Source of the DNA: Avena insularis
Taxonomy: Eukaryota > Streptophyta > Magnoliopsida > Poales > Poaceae
Assembly: GCA_023614405.1 (NCBI GenBank)
Contig: CM042689.1
Span: 279,069,533 to 279,133,532, forward strand
DNA length: 64,000 nucleotides
Reading direction: 5' to 3'
In this document: in pieces, positions 11,983 to 22,385 of the stretch
Numbering within the stretch: position 1 is the stretch's first letter
Layout: each line of letters begins with the position of its first letter
The notes under the pieces: model-generated
Database searches by the model: none
Seen by the model: only the letters and a program-made list of their open reading frames with translations
Told to the model about the DNA's origin: nothing
Translations under genes and position numbers: made by a program

Positions 11983-11994
11983 GCTCGATACCAT
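11983..11994 (-). other. Primer-binding site, initiator-Met tRNA type
   Basis: On minus, TGGTATCGAGC follows the end of the 5' LTR. It matches the usual TGGTATCAGAGC, complementary to the 3' end of initiator methionine tRNA, except for one missing base. Confidence 0.8.
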
Positions 11995-13939
11995 CTCAGA
12001 AGATCCCTCCTTTGTAAAGGAAAAGGATCCCTGTGATTGCAATGCTAGTCCCTGGATCACTGCTAGCATCCACAGTTTAAGATGAAGTACACAGATACAA
12101 AGGTCATTTATTACATCCATTCCAGAGATAAAACATAGTATTTTACAACTCAAGGCCACAGGCCTAATACAAGAGTTTGGAATAAGTAAATAATTATAAG
12201 CCTTCATCTTCATGTGCCACAGGCAAACATGTTGAGAGTAGACTCATGACACCTAATCCTCATCGGAGTAACCTGCAACATCACAAGTTACAGCCACAGT
12301 GGGTCAATACTTTGGAATAGTATTGGCAAGTGATACCTTAGTAAATTTTAAGTGGACTATATTACTATATGCATTTTGGCTAAGTGTAGCTTGGCTTGCT
12401 TTGCTCAAAATAGGTTTTTCCTATTAGTTGAAATCACTAAGTTTTTTTCTTTGTCAAAAACTTTTCCCAAGAAACCATCAATAGACATTGATGTCCTTCA
12501 CCCTTGTTCACCCACAAGTTTTTACTTAGAAGTTGGAGTGATGAGATTCTTGATAGCTTCCATGTCTTGATGCTCAAGTTATCCATTGCCATGGACTTGG
12601 CTAAGTACTTAGATTTTTCCATCTGCAGAGGTTGTGTACTTTCCCCACCAGACTTGGTTTCCCAAGACAGGACCTTTCAGAAGCCTTTCCTTAGACCAAA
12701 TGGACGCGCTCCAACCTATCATTCCCACTACCACCAACTGTCCAAATGGCTAAGTTCTAGCAACTTATGTGATCCAGGCAGAGCCCATATTGCCAAGTGG
12801 CTGCACATAAGCTTCTCAACACTTGGCCTCTAAAATCCCTTTGTTCCTGGGTGGCATACCACAAGTGAGATACACAAGGTAAACCATATCCATGGGCCTT
12901 GTGTAACCACTCAACCAAAAACCACCAATCAAGTCCCATTCCACCCAGGTGATTCATTGACTTAGTTGTTTTATTAAGAAAAACATAAGTCCAAAGACTT
13001 AGAAATATTTTCATCATAGCATGTATACACTTTACCAACCCTTGTTTGCTACTAGCTAGGCTAAGCATGGCATAGATAGTACTTAACTTAGAAAATTTCC
13101 TAGCAAAACTACTTAGGATTTCCTATCATAGCATTTGGCAAAATAGTAACATGCAAGACTTAGCAAAATATTTCTAATGCTTGTACAAAATATAGGGATG
13201 GAAATATTCATGAAGTACCACTTGCCTTGGTAGTGGGGAGAGTAGCACTCTTCACAATCACAATCACTAGCACCAAAGTCTACACAAAGAATATAACCAC
13301 AGTCACATACAAGTCATATACAAACAAAAATATATATGCATGCATGCAAAAATGCTAAGTGATGATTTTTAAAACTCCACCAAGCAAGTGCATAGTACTG
13401 AATCATAACCAAGTAAAAAAAAACTTGCTAAACCAAGTTTATTTTACACTAAAACAATTTTCTAAACAATTTCTATACTCAAAATAGTCCTAATTAAGTT
13501 TCTGCAAAAGAAACCATTTTAACAGAACCTAAACTTTAAACACATTGCATAAACAGAAAGGGTTTGTCTCCCTGATTCCAACGGTATAAAATTTGCAAAA
13601 ATCTAAAGTGGGATTCAAAAGTTATAGCCTAATCAAATTTGAATCTAAATCTGTTTTAAATTCTATTTTAAACTCAAACCCTAGCCACGTGTCTTAATCT
13701 TCATCGGGCGCTGCCGTCATACCGGATCACGCTCGGCTACCGTTGGATCTAACTAACACGCACGGCTCAGATCTAAACTTAACGGTTCGATAAGTGAACT
13801 AATCCTACGCGCTGGATCTGGATCTGACGGCTACAAATCATCTGACCAAAACTGAGCGGCGCTAGCGGCGGCGACTGGCGGCGGCGCGTCTGTCAGCGGC
13901 GGCGCTGGCGTTCTAGGTCACGCGGGAGTGGGGGAAGAG

Positions 13940-14327
13940 GCTTACCAGAACCGCAGGGAGCTGCTGAAGCTCAATGTGGCGGTGGCTTGGGAAGGGGCGC
14001 ACGGGGTCGTCGGAGATTCCTCGCCGGAGTTCGCGAACGCAGCTTGGCCGACGTTGGCGAGGTTCTGCGTTGCGCTAAGTCAAAAGGAGGGCACCATTAG
14101 ATGCGCAAGACAATGGGGGTCCTAGGCGTATCAGGCAGAGGGCAAGGGGCGGCTGGTACTTACGAGGAGAGGTCGCCGGAGTTCGTGCAGAGATCGGCGA
14201 CGCTCGGTCGAAGTTGTTGCCGAAGCTACAGTCCATGCGAAAACAAACAGGGGGCATCAGTAGGTGCGCAAGGACTTGCTGAGCTTGATAGTATGAGTTA
14301 GGGACAGAGGGGGACACGGTACTCACC
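13940..14327 (-). promoter_or_regulatory. Cluster of 5' splice-site-like sequences in the LTR leader
   Basis: Three donor-like sites read on minus: CCG|GTGAGTACC with the cut after 14327, GTAAGTACC at 14163 downward, and CTG|GTAAGC with the cut after 13946. They lie about 110 to 500 bases downstream of the TATA box, inside the GC-rich leader. Each could splice to the AG directly before accessory ORF 1, accessory ORF 2 or gag. This is inference from sequence pattern only. Confidence 0.5.
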
Positions 14328-14438
14328 GGAATTCCTCGGCGCGGTCGTCGGAACAGCGGCGGCGTCTGGCGAGTTTCGAGCAGCCTGGTGACGTGAAGGG
14401 GAAATTGGTTGAGGGGAAATGGTCGCGAGAGAGAGGGA

Positions 14439-14446
14439 ATTATATA
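14439..14446 (-). promoter_or_regulatory. TATA box of the 5' LTR
   Basis: TATATAAT on minus sits at the junction of the AT-rich upstream arm and the GC-rich leader. Transcription would start about 30 bases downstream, near 14410. The partner LTR keeps the same sequence at 4895-4902. Confidence 0.7.
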
Positions 14447-15191
14447 GCCAGAGGCTCGACAAGAAACGCCCAGTGATTCAATGCCATTTACCTCACGGAA
14501 TCAAAGCAGCAACGGGCAGCGGCGGAGTTCGTGCGCGAGATTTTGGGGAAGACGATGACGTGATGTGGCCCGGCCGTCAACTGAAATAAGCAGAGGAGTG
14601 GGGTCCGGCGTTAGTGACGGCAGAGTGCGTCACAAGGCTGCGAGAGAGAGAGGAAGGCCGGGTGGGCTAGCTGGGCGATTCTCATTGGGCTAGAATAGGA
14701 GCGCCTGGCCTTTTTCTTTCTTTAATCCTTTTCTTTTTCCAGAATGAATTTCAGGAATGGTTTTCAAATGATTTCAAACTCCTTTTGAATTCAAATCTAT
14801 TTGGGATTTTGCAGTGTGCAACAGTCTCAATTCTAGGCACAAAACCTTGTGGTTACTTTGAAAAGGCTTGGTCATTTTTGGAGAATCAAAATAACAGAGA
14901 CATTGCCCTAAGTTTGCAAATGTTTGGAAATGATTTTTTTTTAAACCATTTCCATTTTGTAAAATTTTGTTCTAACTCCACACTCAAACCAATCAACAAG
15001 GGAGATAAACAATTTAGGTTTAAAACATTCAAACTCTCAAATGGGGATAGCCATTTGATTTAAGTTTGCTCACATGAAATGATAGCACTATGTGCTTCTG
15101 TTTTCTGAAATGAGTTTGAAATTGATCTCAATTCTATATGCATGCATGAATGATATGCAATGTTTGAAATCATGATTTTAGGGATGTTACA

Positions 15192-15196
15192 ACGAT
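15192..15196. repeat. Right target-site duplication ACGAT
   Basis: This is the perfect partner of 2454-2458. Confidence 0.95.
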
Positions 15197-15686
15197 GATC
15201 ATGATTTTTTACAAAAATCATTTTTAGGTTCACAATATGCTATTTTATCAAAAATCTAATGCAAGTTGAGCGAGGTTTTGTCAGATTCCAAAGTATACAA
15301 AAGATGCGGCATTTAAATATCCAAACAATTCAAAAATGTTAATACAAAATAAAATATGATTTGCTCTAATAAAAAAGGGTTAGATTCCTTTTTAGATGCT
15401 TAATATTTCTTATGTTCAAAGTTTTAGGGTTTGACTATTTTATTTTTGTTTGAATTGAATAATCAAAATTTATATGTAAGTGTTTTAATCATTTTGAAAA
15501 TTTTCATCTAAAGTAAATATAAAATGTTTTTATATGAATGGATAGATATTATTTTTCTGAAAAGTATGATATATTATTCATATTTTCTGAGTTGAAATGA
15601 AAAAGTTATGAATTTTCTAAATTCTATCCTATTTTTTGAATTAAAAATGACCCCACCCCTTTAATGCATGAAATAAATGCCCCCCC
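15197..15686. other. AT-rich stretch without genes
   Basis: About 490 AT-rich bases lie between the Tekay-type element and the first subterminal repeat of the CACTA element. I see no coding frame. The expected CACTA terminal motif CACTAC is not recognisable here. Confidence 0.6.
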
Positions 15687-15854
15687 TTTAACACCGGTTC
15701 CAGCCAGGAACCGGTGTTAAAGAAAGATGATTAAATTACGCTTACACCCCCTTTAACACCGGTTCGTGGCTGGAACCGGTGTTAAAGGGGGGTGCGGGCG
15801 CGCGAAACGATATCCCCCCTTTAACACCGGTTCCTGGCTGGAACCGGTGTTAAA
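15687..15854. repeat. Three subterminal inverted repeats of the CACTA element
   Basis: Units at 15687-15721, 15752-15786 and 15820-15854 each pair TTTAACACCGGTTC with GAACCGGTGTTAAA around a short spacer, so each can fold into a hairpin. In En/Spm elements such subterminal arrays bind the element-encoded protein. A TTATAAAGGC sequence at about 15860 follows directly and may be the gene's TATA box. Confidence 0.85.
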
Positions 15855-16427
15855 GGGGGGTTATAAAGGCACGCGTTCCTCTTCCTCTTCCCCCCAGCCA
15901 GATTGATCGAGCGCAAAGGAGCAGAGCAGGAGCAGCGGCGGAGAAACAGAGACGCCGCCAGGCTGCCCGGCGTTGACCACGCCTTCGCCGTCCGCCGCCG
16001 TCACCGCCGCCCGCCCCTGCGTCCGTGTCGTCCGCCACCCCCCGTCCACTCGCGGAGCCGCCACCGTGTCGCGACCATCAAACTCTCGGGAGCGGCGCCT
16101 CCGCCGCCACCGCGCCGCCACGCGCCACCACTCGTCGCCCGGTGCCGCCACTCCCCGCCGACCCCGCCGGCCGACCCCGGTAGTTATTAATTAGTTATTA
16201 GTATTTTGTGTAGTTATTAGAATTTTGTAGAACTTAAATTGAGCTTATTATATTGTGTATAAAATTTTGGAGTATGACAAATTTTGAAAGTATTTTCACA
16301 AGTATACATGTGTATAAAATTTTGTGAAAAATGTGCTTAACCGAGGCCATACAAAAAATACAAATTTGTGGATCGCAATAGATTTCTACTTGTTATTGTA
16401 TTATTAGTAGTTTAGTGTTAGTATTAG

Positions 16428-16570
16428 TTTAGGGTTTATTTAGTTTAGGGTTATTAGTTTAGGGTTATTAGTTTAGGGTTATTTATTTAGTTTAGGGTTA
16501 TTTAGTTTAAGGTTATTTATTTAGTGTAGTTTAGTGTATTTAGTTTAGGGTTATTTAGTGTATTTTATAG
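16428..16570. repeat. Telomere-like TTTAGGG repeats, degenerate
   Basis: About eight copies of TTTAGGG or close variants occur, spaced mainly by TTA, TTAT or TTATTTA, within the presumed 5' intron of the CACTA gene. The unit equals the plant telomere heptamer but the spacing is irregular, more like a TTTAGGGTTATTAG minisatellite. Confidence 0.75.
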
Positions 16571-17048
16571 TTAGTATTAGTTTAGGGTCGTCACCTCGCT
16601 GCTCTGCAAGCGCCGCCGCTGGCCATTATCGTTAATGTCGCTCCAGTGACCCCTAGGTAGTGGCGCCGCCCGTTTTAGGTAGGCCGCATCACGCTGAGAC
16701 GAACTCGCTACCTCGCGCGCCCTAGGTCGCTCTCCAGCGCCGCCAGCCACCGCTGTCTGGAGCATCCTACGGTGAGCCCGCGTGGCGCCTGTGTGGCTGT
16801 GACGTGGCCACAGTCCCACGCGTCAGCCACTATGGCTAGCCCCTCTCATATGCATCCGAGATTTCTCCGAATTAGGATTTGGACCCCTCGGAACTCGTTT
16901 AAAATGATCAAGCATCCTTAGGGTTTTAATTTCATTTGTGTATTTATTTATGTATTTTTGTATGAATAATATGTATATTTGTGTATGAATCCAAGTCCAC
17001 TTGAATGTTTACTCTCTTACTCTAGATAATATTATTGTTTTAGAAACT

Positions 17049-20000
17049 ATGGATCCACTCAGTGAAAACCTTGAAGATGAATAAATAATGGAGAACATCA
17101 TCCACGAGGACACCTCACAATATCTGAACTTGGAGGAACATGATGACAGCTCAAGTAGTCATGGTGAAGATGACGACTTCGGTGAACGCACTTTAGTGAT
17201 TACAAATTCCGTCGAGGTATATGCATGGATTAATCCTCTGCTGACTTCCACCGATTGATTTGTATATATGTACATGTATTAATTAACGCTTCTTTCTTCT
17301 TTTAGCCCTCTGGATCGACCAGCCAGCAACAATCTTCTTCTATGAAAAAGAGCAAGCGAGGCGCGAGCCATCGGTTGAAAGATCGTGCAAAGTTCACAAT
17401 CGAAGCAGTCCGTGTTGATGGCAGGCCGATGGAGCCCAAGAAGGCCGCGGAAAAATTTGTACGTCAGGATGGAGTTCTTGTTAGGGACCAAATCCAATCA
17501 TAATTGAAAATTGGAATAAGCCAAAGAAGGACGACGGTACCTTTGTCGATGAAAGATCCAAAAAAACGCTTTGGAATTCGCTATTGGTAAATTTCACCCT
17601 TCCGCCAGAGGAGGATGAAAACAAACCGGTTATAAAGGAAAAGATCAAAGAGTGGACTCTAAAGAAGATGGTTGACGCTCAAGAATCGGAAGACAAAATT
17701 GAACAAATTTGTCAAAGCTCGTGAGACTCCAGATTTCGAAGACGCATATTATGCGAAGATAAGACCTCACTGGCCCGAATTTGTGGCATACAAGGAAGGT
17801 GCTATAGCTACAAAGAGGTCAGAAACCAATACGCTAAATGCCCAGAAGAAGGAATATCACCAGAGGACGGGGTCAGGTGGCTACATATCTTAGAGGCCTA
17901 AGTGGGAGGAAGCTGAGAAGGCCCTACGCGCTAGAGGGATCACACCCCAGACACATGGGTGGGACCTACGTGCAAAGACTTGGTTCTACGGAATCGGGGC
18001 AATGTTGGACCCAGAAACAGGATTGTGTATCTTTCCAACCCTCCTTGCCAAACCCGTCATTGAACTCATCACGACATACGACGAAACAGTCGCCAGGACC
18101 TTCCATCCCAACAGATAGAATGACCAGCTCACACGCGCCATCGGTAAAAAAAAACACCCTGGACATGCACGAGGCACAGGGGGGATGACGTGGAAGGATG
18201 AGTTTGCCGAGTGGGGCGACTCTTACAGATGACGCGGCAGAAAAGAAAAAGAGCGTACAGAGCGGATGACACAGATAGAACATGCACTTGTGGCGCTGCA
18301 GGCACAAGTGAATGCACAATAGAGCCAGCAAGCTACCGGCCCATCTCAGTGACACGAAGAGCCTGCATTGGAAGCTGCCGGCGGCCTAGACTCTGCGCGG
18401 AAAAGCAGCGTGGCTTCCACGAAGAACGTGCAGCCCACGCTTGAAATGGCGGGTCCTCGATACCCCGTGGATGAGATCACGGAGAGCGAACACGCTGAGC
18501 TGCTTGTGAGATTAATGGGCTTATCCATTAAGGTGGCTGTCGACTATGCCTTACCTCCTGTAGCTAGTGGAACTTACCACTGCCGATCGATTCCAGATGG
18601 CTATGCTATTGTCGGGGTGGATGAGGTTGTGAAGGAATATGAGGAAGCACAGCTTGACCATGCTACAAGTGAAGGGGAAACTGAACTCAAATTTGCAGTG
18701 AAAACAACCATTCTTTGGAAGAAGGAACACATCGTGCTTCCAATTGGAGGCCACTGGCACCCCTCCATGTTGTCAGCCGAAGCCCCTGGCCAGCCGTCTC
18801 CAAGTCATCGAATACTCCCCATGCTGCCTCAGCCATCTCCTGTGCGGCAGCCATCTCCGGCGCTTCAGCCATCTCCAGCGCGGCAGCCATCTCCGGCGTG
18901 CCAGCCATCTCCTGCGCGACAGCCATCTCCGGCACGCCAGCCATCTCCGGCGCGCTAGCCATCTCCTCAGCGTAAGCGGAAGAGCACTGCCATGAAGAGC
19001 ATCACTAGCACTGCCACGAAGAAATCCGCAGGAAACCGTACGCCAAAGAGTTCATGAAACTACGTCCCGCAGCCTTCCGCCAAGCCATTGTCGGTTTTAC
19101 CGTGGAATCGCAGCGACGAGGAGACCAATAGGATCTCGGAAGAAGAGGTCAAGAAATTCTTTGCACCTAGACGGGCCGAGCCAAAGGAGAAAATAGATCC
19201 GGCGGTGGTGGAGAAGTTTTACAATAATCTTTTGAAACCTGAAACCCCACTTGTGTCGGACTACGAGCGCCAGATTTTGAAGGGGGATGCAAGGCGGAGG
19301 GAGACTGAAAGTAGTAGTCGTGCGGCACCCCAGAAAACAGTTCCCATGCTCGGAGAGCAGGAAAAGCAATCATGTGCCCCGCTCCAAGTGTTCGACACAC
19401 GGAACGCTCCTCCTGTAAATGATTACGAGGCAGAGCTACAAAGAAAGGCAAATGAGATGGGGATGACTTACATTGCATACTTGAACCTCATGGGAGACAA
19501 CATTCCCACAGGCGATGTCAACCCCATACAATCATGAAAGTATGGAAAGAATCTCGTCAAGAAAGAGGAGCTCAAGAATCTACCAACAAAGATGCAAATA
19601 TTGCACAAGTGGTACCTTGATTTCTGCAAGACGAGAAAGGAAGAATGGATCACGACGCATATAAGAGATCAGATTTTCTTGTAGGAGACGATTTAGATCG
19701 ACTTCAACATTCAAGACTTGCATTTTCTATTCAATCAGAATGAACTCGACAAAGCTGCCATCAGCCTTTATTGTGTGTAAGTACTATTTCTGTAATTTCT
19801 ATCTCATCTCATTCACTTCATAATTGCATGTATATATATATGCTCACCATATATGTATATACTATTATGCAGGAAAAAGGTTATGGAATGCATGAAATGA
19901 GGCCCTTTTGACATTGGGTTTGTTGACCCAAATAGAGTTCATGAAGAAGTGGTAAGAACCAAACCCGGGCAAACAGAAGATTACTTGCTAAGGTCTTTAC

Positions 20001-20842
20001 TGAGACAACAAACCAAAAGGGAAATACTATTGCCTTACAACTTTTCGTGAGTACTGTTACCCTTTCTTGTACACATTCTGTTTCGGCTTACTCAATGTTA
20101 AGTGTAACTCATAATGAGTTATGCGTGCGTAGGTTCCACTTTATTCTGCTGGTCATTCAACCTGACTCAGGAAAAGTCCTTGTCATGGACTCGTTACGAA
20201 AATAAAAAGAGTTATGGGCAGACTTTAGAGAGATGCTCCAGAGGTAATTTCAATCATATTATCGCACTATATCAGCAACTTTCGTGACAACAAGTAATTA
20301 ATTACTCCTTTATCCATTTTCTTTGCCGAACAGGGTTTGGAAAAGGTTCACGGGCAGGGCCGTGGGTGAATGGTCAGAAGAACTAAAATTTGTACACCAA
20401 AATGTAAGTAATACTAGCTAGGTTTGCGTATCTCTTTGATTCTGCTTCTAATTCCATTATATCATGCTTTATTGATTATTATTTTGATTGAACTCTCTAT
20501 TCTCGTAAAGTGCACGTATCAGAGACCCGGCAATAACTTATGTGGATACTATATTTACGAGTTCATTCGCAACACGATATGTGCGACGGGCCAAGCCACA
20601 CTATAACAACTTAGAGTAAGTAAACAAAGTACACAACATTATTTTATTACCATCAATTGTGTTGAGTTTTATTCTTATATATATTGACCCCATTCTTCAT
20701 ATATATTTAGATCGAACGGATGCAGGACCAACTCCTACCATTTGACCGCATACGAGCCATTCAAGAGGAATTTGCGGTGTTCATACTTGATAAGGTCGTC
20801 ACGCCTGGCGGAGAACTCTTTAGATATCAAAAAACTCTTTAG
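17049..20842 (+). pseudogene. CACTA Transposase_24 / Ulp1-like cysteine protease gene, seven exons, broken
   Basis: Exons inferred from GT..AG sites: 17049-17216, 17306-19776, 19873-20046, 20133-20243, 20334-20403, 20511-20615, 20711-20842. Exon 1 encodes MDPLSENLEDE and then an in-frame TAA. Exon 2 holds a Transposase_24-like block (FVKARETPDFEDAYY, IRPHWPEFVAY, LNAQKKEYHQRTGSGGY), a proline-rich QPSPAR tandem repeat, and an acidic linker. The last exons form a Ulp1/C48 peptidase domain: His in SFHFILLVI, Asp in VMDSLRK, Gln and Cys in YQRPGNNLCGYY, so the whole catalytic set is visible. Frameshifts near 17490 and 17690 and more than ten stops show it is dead. Ulp1 proteases cleave SUMO-type conjugates; the role in CACTA elements is unknown. 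Confidence 0.75.
18820..18960 (+). repeat. Tandem QPSPAR-encoding repeat
   Basis: Eight or so 15- to 18-bp units (CAGCCATCTCC plus GGCG or TGCG variants) encode repeated QPSPAR/QPSPAL/QPSPAC. The tract lies in the linker of the Ulp1-type gene and its units differ by single bases, so it is an older, drifting array. Confidence 0.85.
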
Positions 20843-21092
20843 ATGCTTGAACGTGTTTGTCTTGTACTTGATGCTTCAACGTTTACGGAGAATACCACAC
20901 AATTACGATGTTTATGTATAATAATAGTTGCTTAATTATTCATATACTCGTATGTACCGATGACGATGTATGTGTATATACCGCTCCCGATCGATTCCCC
21001 CCTCCCCGTCCCCGCGCCACGCAATCGCCCGAACGGAGGGCGGCGAATCTGCCGCGCAGATTTATCTCTTTTTCCTGCCGCGGCACAGAACC

Positions 21093-21188
21093 TTTAACAC
21101 CGGTTCGTGTTAGGGGGACGGGCTGAGCGCTGCGGCAGCTCTACGTGCGCCACCCTTTAACACCGGTTCGTATAAGAACCGGTGTTAA
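21093..21188. repeat. Right subterminal repeats of the CACTA element
   Basis: A half unit (TTTAACACCGGTTCGTG) at 21093 and a full hairpin unit at 21156-21188 match the left array. The full unit is cut by the Harbinger-like element at its last bases. Degenerate units continue after 22298. Confidence 0.8.
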
Positions 21189-22297
21189 GAGCATGACTAA
21201 CAGCACCCATAAAACTCCGGCGTGGGTCGAATTCCGGCAGGTTCTGGTCCGGGCCGAGTCAGCGTCGATCAAGATTACTGTACTTGGGCCGGCCTGTAAA
21301 ATAAATTCACGGGCCACCTTACTTGTCCCGTCCCAACCTCTACAAGTAGGGGCAACTGCGGCGGAGGCGGGTCGAACCCGCACTCCCTCCGCCGCAAACC
21401 CTAGTTGCCACATCTAACTCCGGCGAGCAATCGAAGTGACACCCGGCTCGGAATCCATGGCGTGCAGCGGAGGAAGCTTCGGCCTCGGCGGCGGCCGTTC
21501 CGGTGGAGGAGGAGGAGGCCGCGGGGGTGTCCATGGGCCACCGGGCGGCGGCGACGACGAGGAGCGGCGGTGCGTCCGCTCCATTGGCGCGAAGAAGCGT
21601 GCTCGCCATTGGACCAAGCTGGGGATGCCCGCGCCGTCGCTTGCCCCCTACGCGGCCGGCGCGCGCTCGCTCCGGTCCTCTTCCCCGTGAGCGGCGGCCC
21701 TCGGCATGGGAGTACGGGGAGGGCTCCTCTGCCTCCTCGGCCTCCTCTGCCCCCGTCGTCATAGTCCGCCCCCGTCGCGGTGATTTGGAGGAGGCACAGG
21801 CCGCCGTGACCATCACGACGTCCGTGGCGGCGGCACGGCGCGGAGGAGGAGGAGGAGCTCGCAGCAGCCATCGCGGCTGTCGAGCTCCTCAAGTTGCAGC
21901 AGCAGCTGGAGGAGGAGGCCGCGGCCAAGCGCGTCGGGGCGGTGGAGGAGGACAGCGGGGTCGACGACGACATGGACGTCGACCTCATAAATCATCGACT
22001 AGAACGGTGGCGGCGACTAGGACTCTGAGCTCGCATTTTGGGCATCTGGACGCGGCGGCGTCCTCGGGCGAGCTTTTCCCCATCTAATTTTAGTTTCTTT
22101 TAGTGTAATTTTGCTGTAAATATGAACTGCTACTCCTATGTATGAACCTAATCGATTTAACGCGTCAAGCTGTTTCCGGAAATTTGAATCTTGCAGTAGG
22201 GGCTAGGGTTTGATTCTTTGCTTACTGCGCCGTTCAATTGTAAATCGCGAAATCTGAGCAGCAGGCCACCCATATAAGGGCGCTGTTAGTCATGCTC
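21189..22297. mobile_element. PIF/Harbinger-like non-autonomous element with GC-rich cargo
   Basis: The ends are inverted repeats (GAGCATGACTAACAGC at the left; the right end reads GCTGTTAGTCATGCTC) flanked by TAA on both sides (21186-21188 and 22298-22300). A 3-bp TAA duplication with such ends fits PIF/Harbinger. It lies inside a CACTA subterminal repeat, and removing it rejoins GGTGTTAAAGGGG. The 1,109-bp inside is unusually GC-rich and carries a degraded ORF rather than a transposase. Confidence 0.75.
21457..22028 (+). pseudogene. Degraded ORF inside the Harbinger-like element: Gly-rich start, coiled-coil end
   Basis: ATG at 21457 starts MACSGGSFGLGGGRSGGG. The best coding signal lies at the 3' end, where the frame ending in TGA at 22026-22028 reads an Ala/Glu/Leu coiled coil (AAAIAAVELLKLQQQLEEE), an acidic patch (EEDSGVDDDMDVD) and a basic end (HRLERWRRLGL). 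Middle and end are in different frames, with the likely break in a GGA repeat near 21845. I do not recognise the family. It may be a captured host exon or an element-specific protein. Confidence 0.4.
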
Positions 22298-22385
22298 TAA
22301 AGGGGGCTCTAACACCGAACCCTCAACAGCGGTTCTATAATCGCTGTTAGAGGGCTTAGGAACAGGTGTTAAAGGCCCCGTCTGC

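Larger units (their letters stand above)
2459..15191 (-). mobile_element. Complete Ty3/gypsy LTR retrotransposon, chromovirus (Tekay-type)
   Basis: The element is 12,733 bp and has LTRs of 3,185 and 3,195 bp, a perfect ACGAT target duplication, a primer-binding site, a polypurine tract and gag-pol on the minus strand. The order is protease, reverse transcriptase, RNase H, integrase, chromodomain, which defines a chromovirus; sequence style and the long LTR suggest the Tekay lineage. Two further ORFs lie between the 5' LTR and gag. The LTRs differ at only a few positions per hundred by eye, so insertion was fairly recent. Coding damage is modest: several single-base frameshifts and three in-frame TAG codons that look like former CAG. 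Confidence 0.95.
11997..15191 (-). repeat. 5' LTR of the Tekay-type element
   Basis: This is the promoter-bearing LTR, nearly identical to 2459-5643. Its last bases before the PBS differ from the partner (CTTCTG in place of CTTACA on minus). In element orientation the order is an AT-rich upstream arm, a TATA box at 14439-14446, a GC-rich leader (about 14410-13850) holding three good 5' splice sites, and an AT-rich stretch of about 1.9 kb to the LTR end. The leader composition looks like an exon followed by an intron. Confidence 0.95.
15687..22385 (+). mobile_element. CACTA (En/Spm-like) element with Ulp1-type gene, limits approximate
   Basis: The inside is framed by copies of an inverted 35-bp subterminal repeat (TTTAACACCGGTTC, short spacer, GAACCGGTGTTAAA): three at 15687-15854 and one and a half plus degenerate copies at 21093-21188 and 22298-22360. 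Inside lies a multi-exon gene with Transposase_24-like and Ulp1-protease parts, a known cargo of grass En/Spm elements. The right end, near GCACTATTGCGTTCATGTAGG, loosely resembles the usual TTCTTGTAGTG terminus. The left CACTA terminus was not found, so the outer limits are uncertain. A Harbinger-like element interrupts the right end. Confidence 0.7.

Noticed and set aside
13928..14301. Open frames in the GC-rich part of the LTR (also 4563-4852)
   Set aside because: They run against the transcription direction of the element and differ between the two LTRs by frameshifts. They fit a non-coding leader.
15850..16194. Overlapping open frames rich in Arg, Pro and Ala on both strands
   Set aside because: They arise from the GC-rich leader of the CACTA gene. 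All frames are open because of composition, and none has domain-like order.
16428..16570. A real chromosome end or telomere array
   Set aside because: The units are irregular, short in total and embedded in transposon sequence on both sides.
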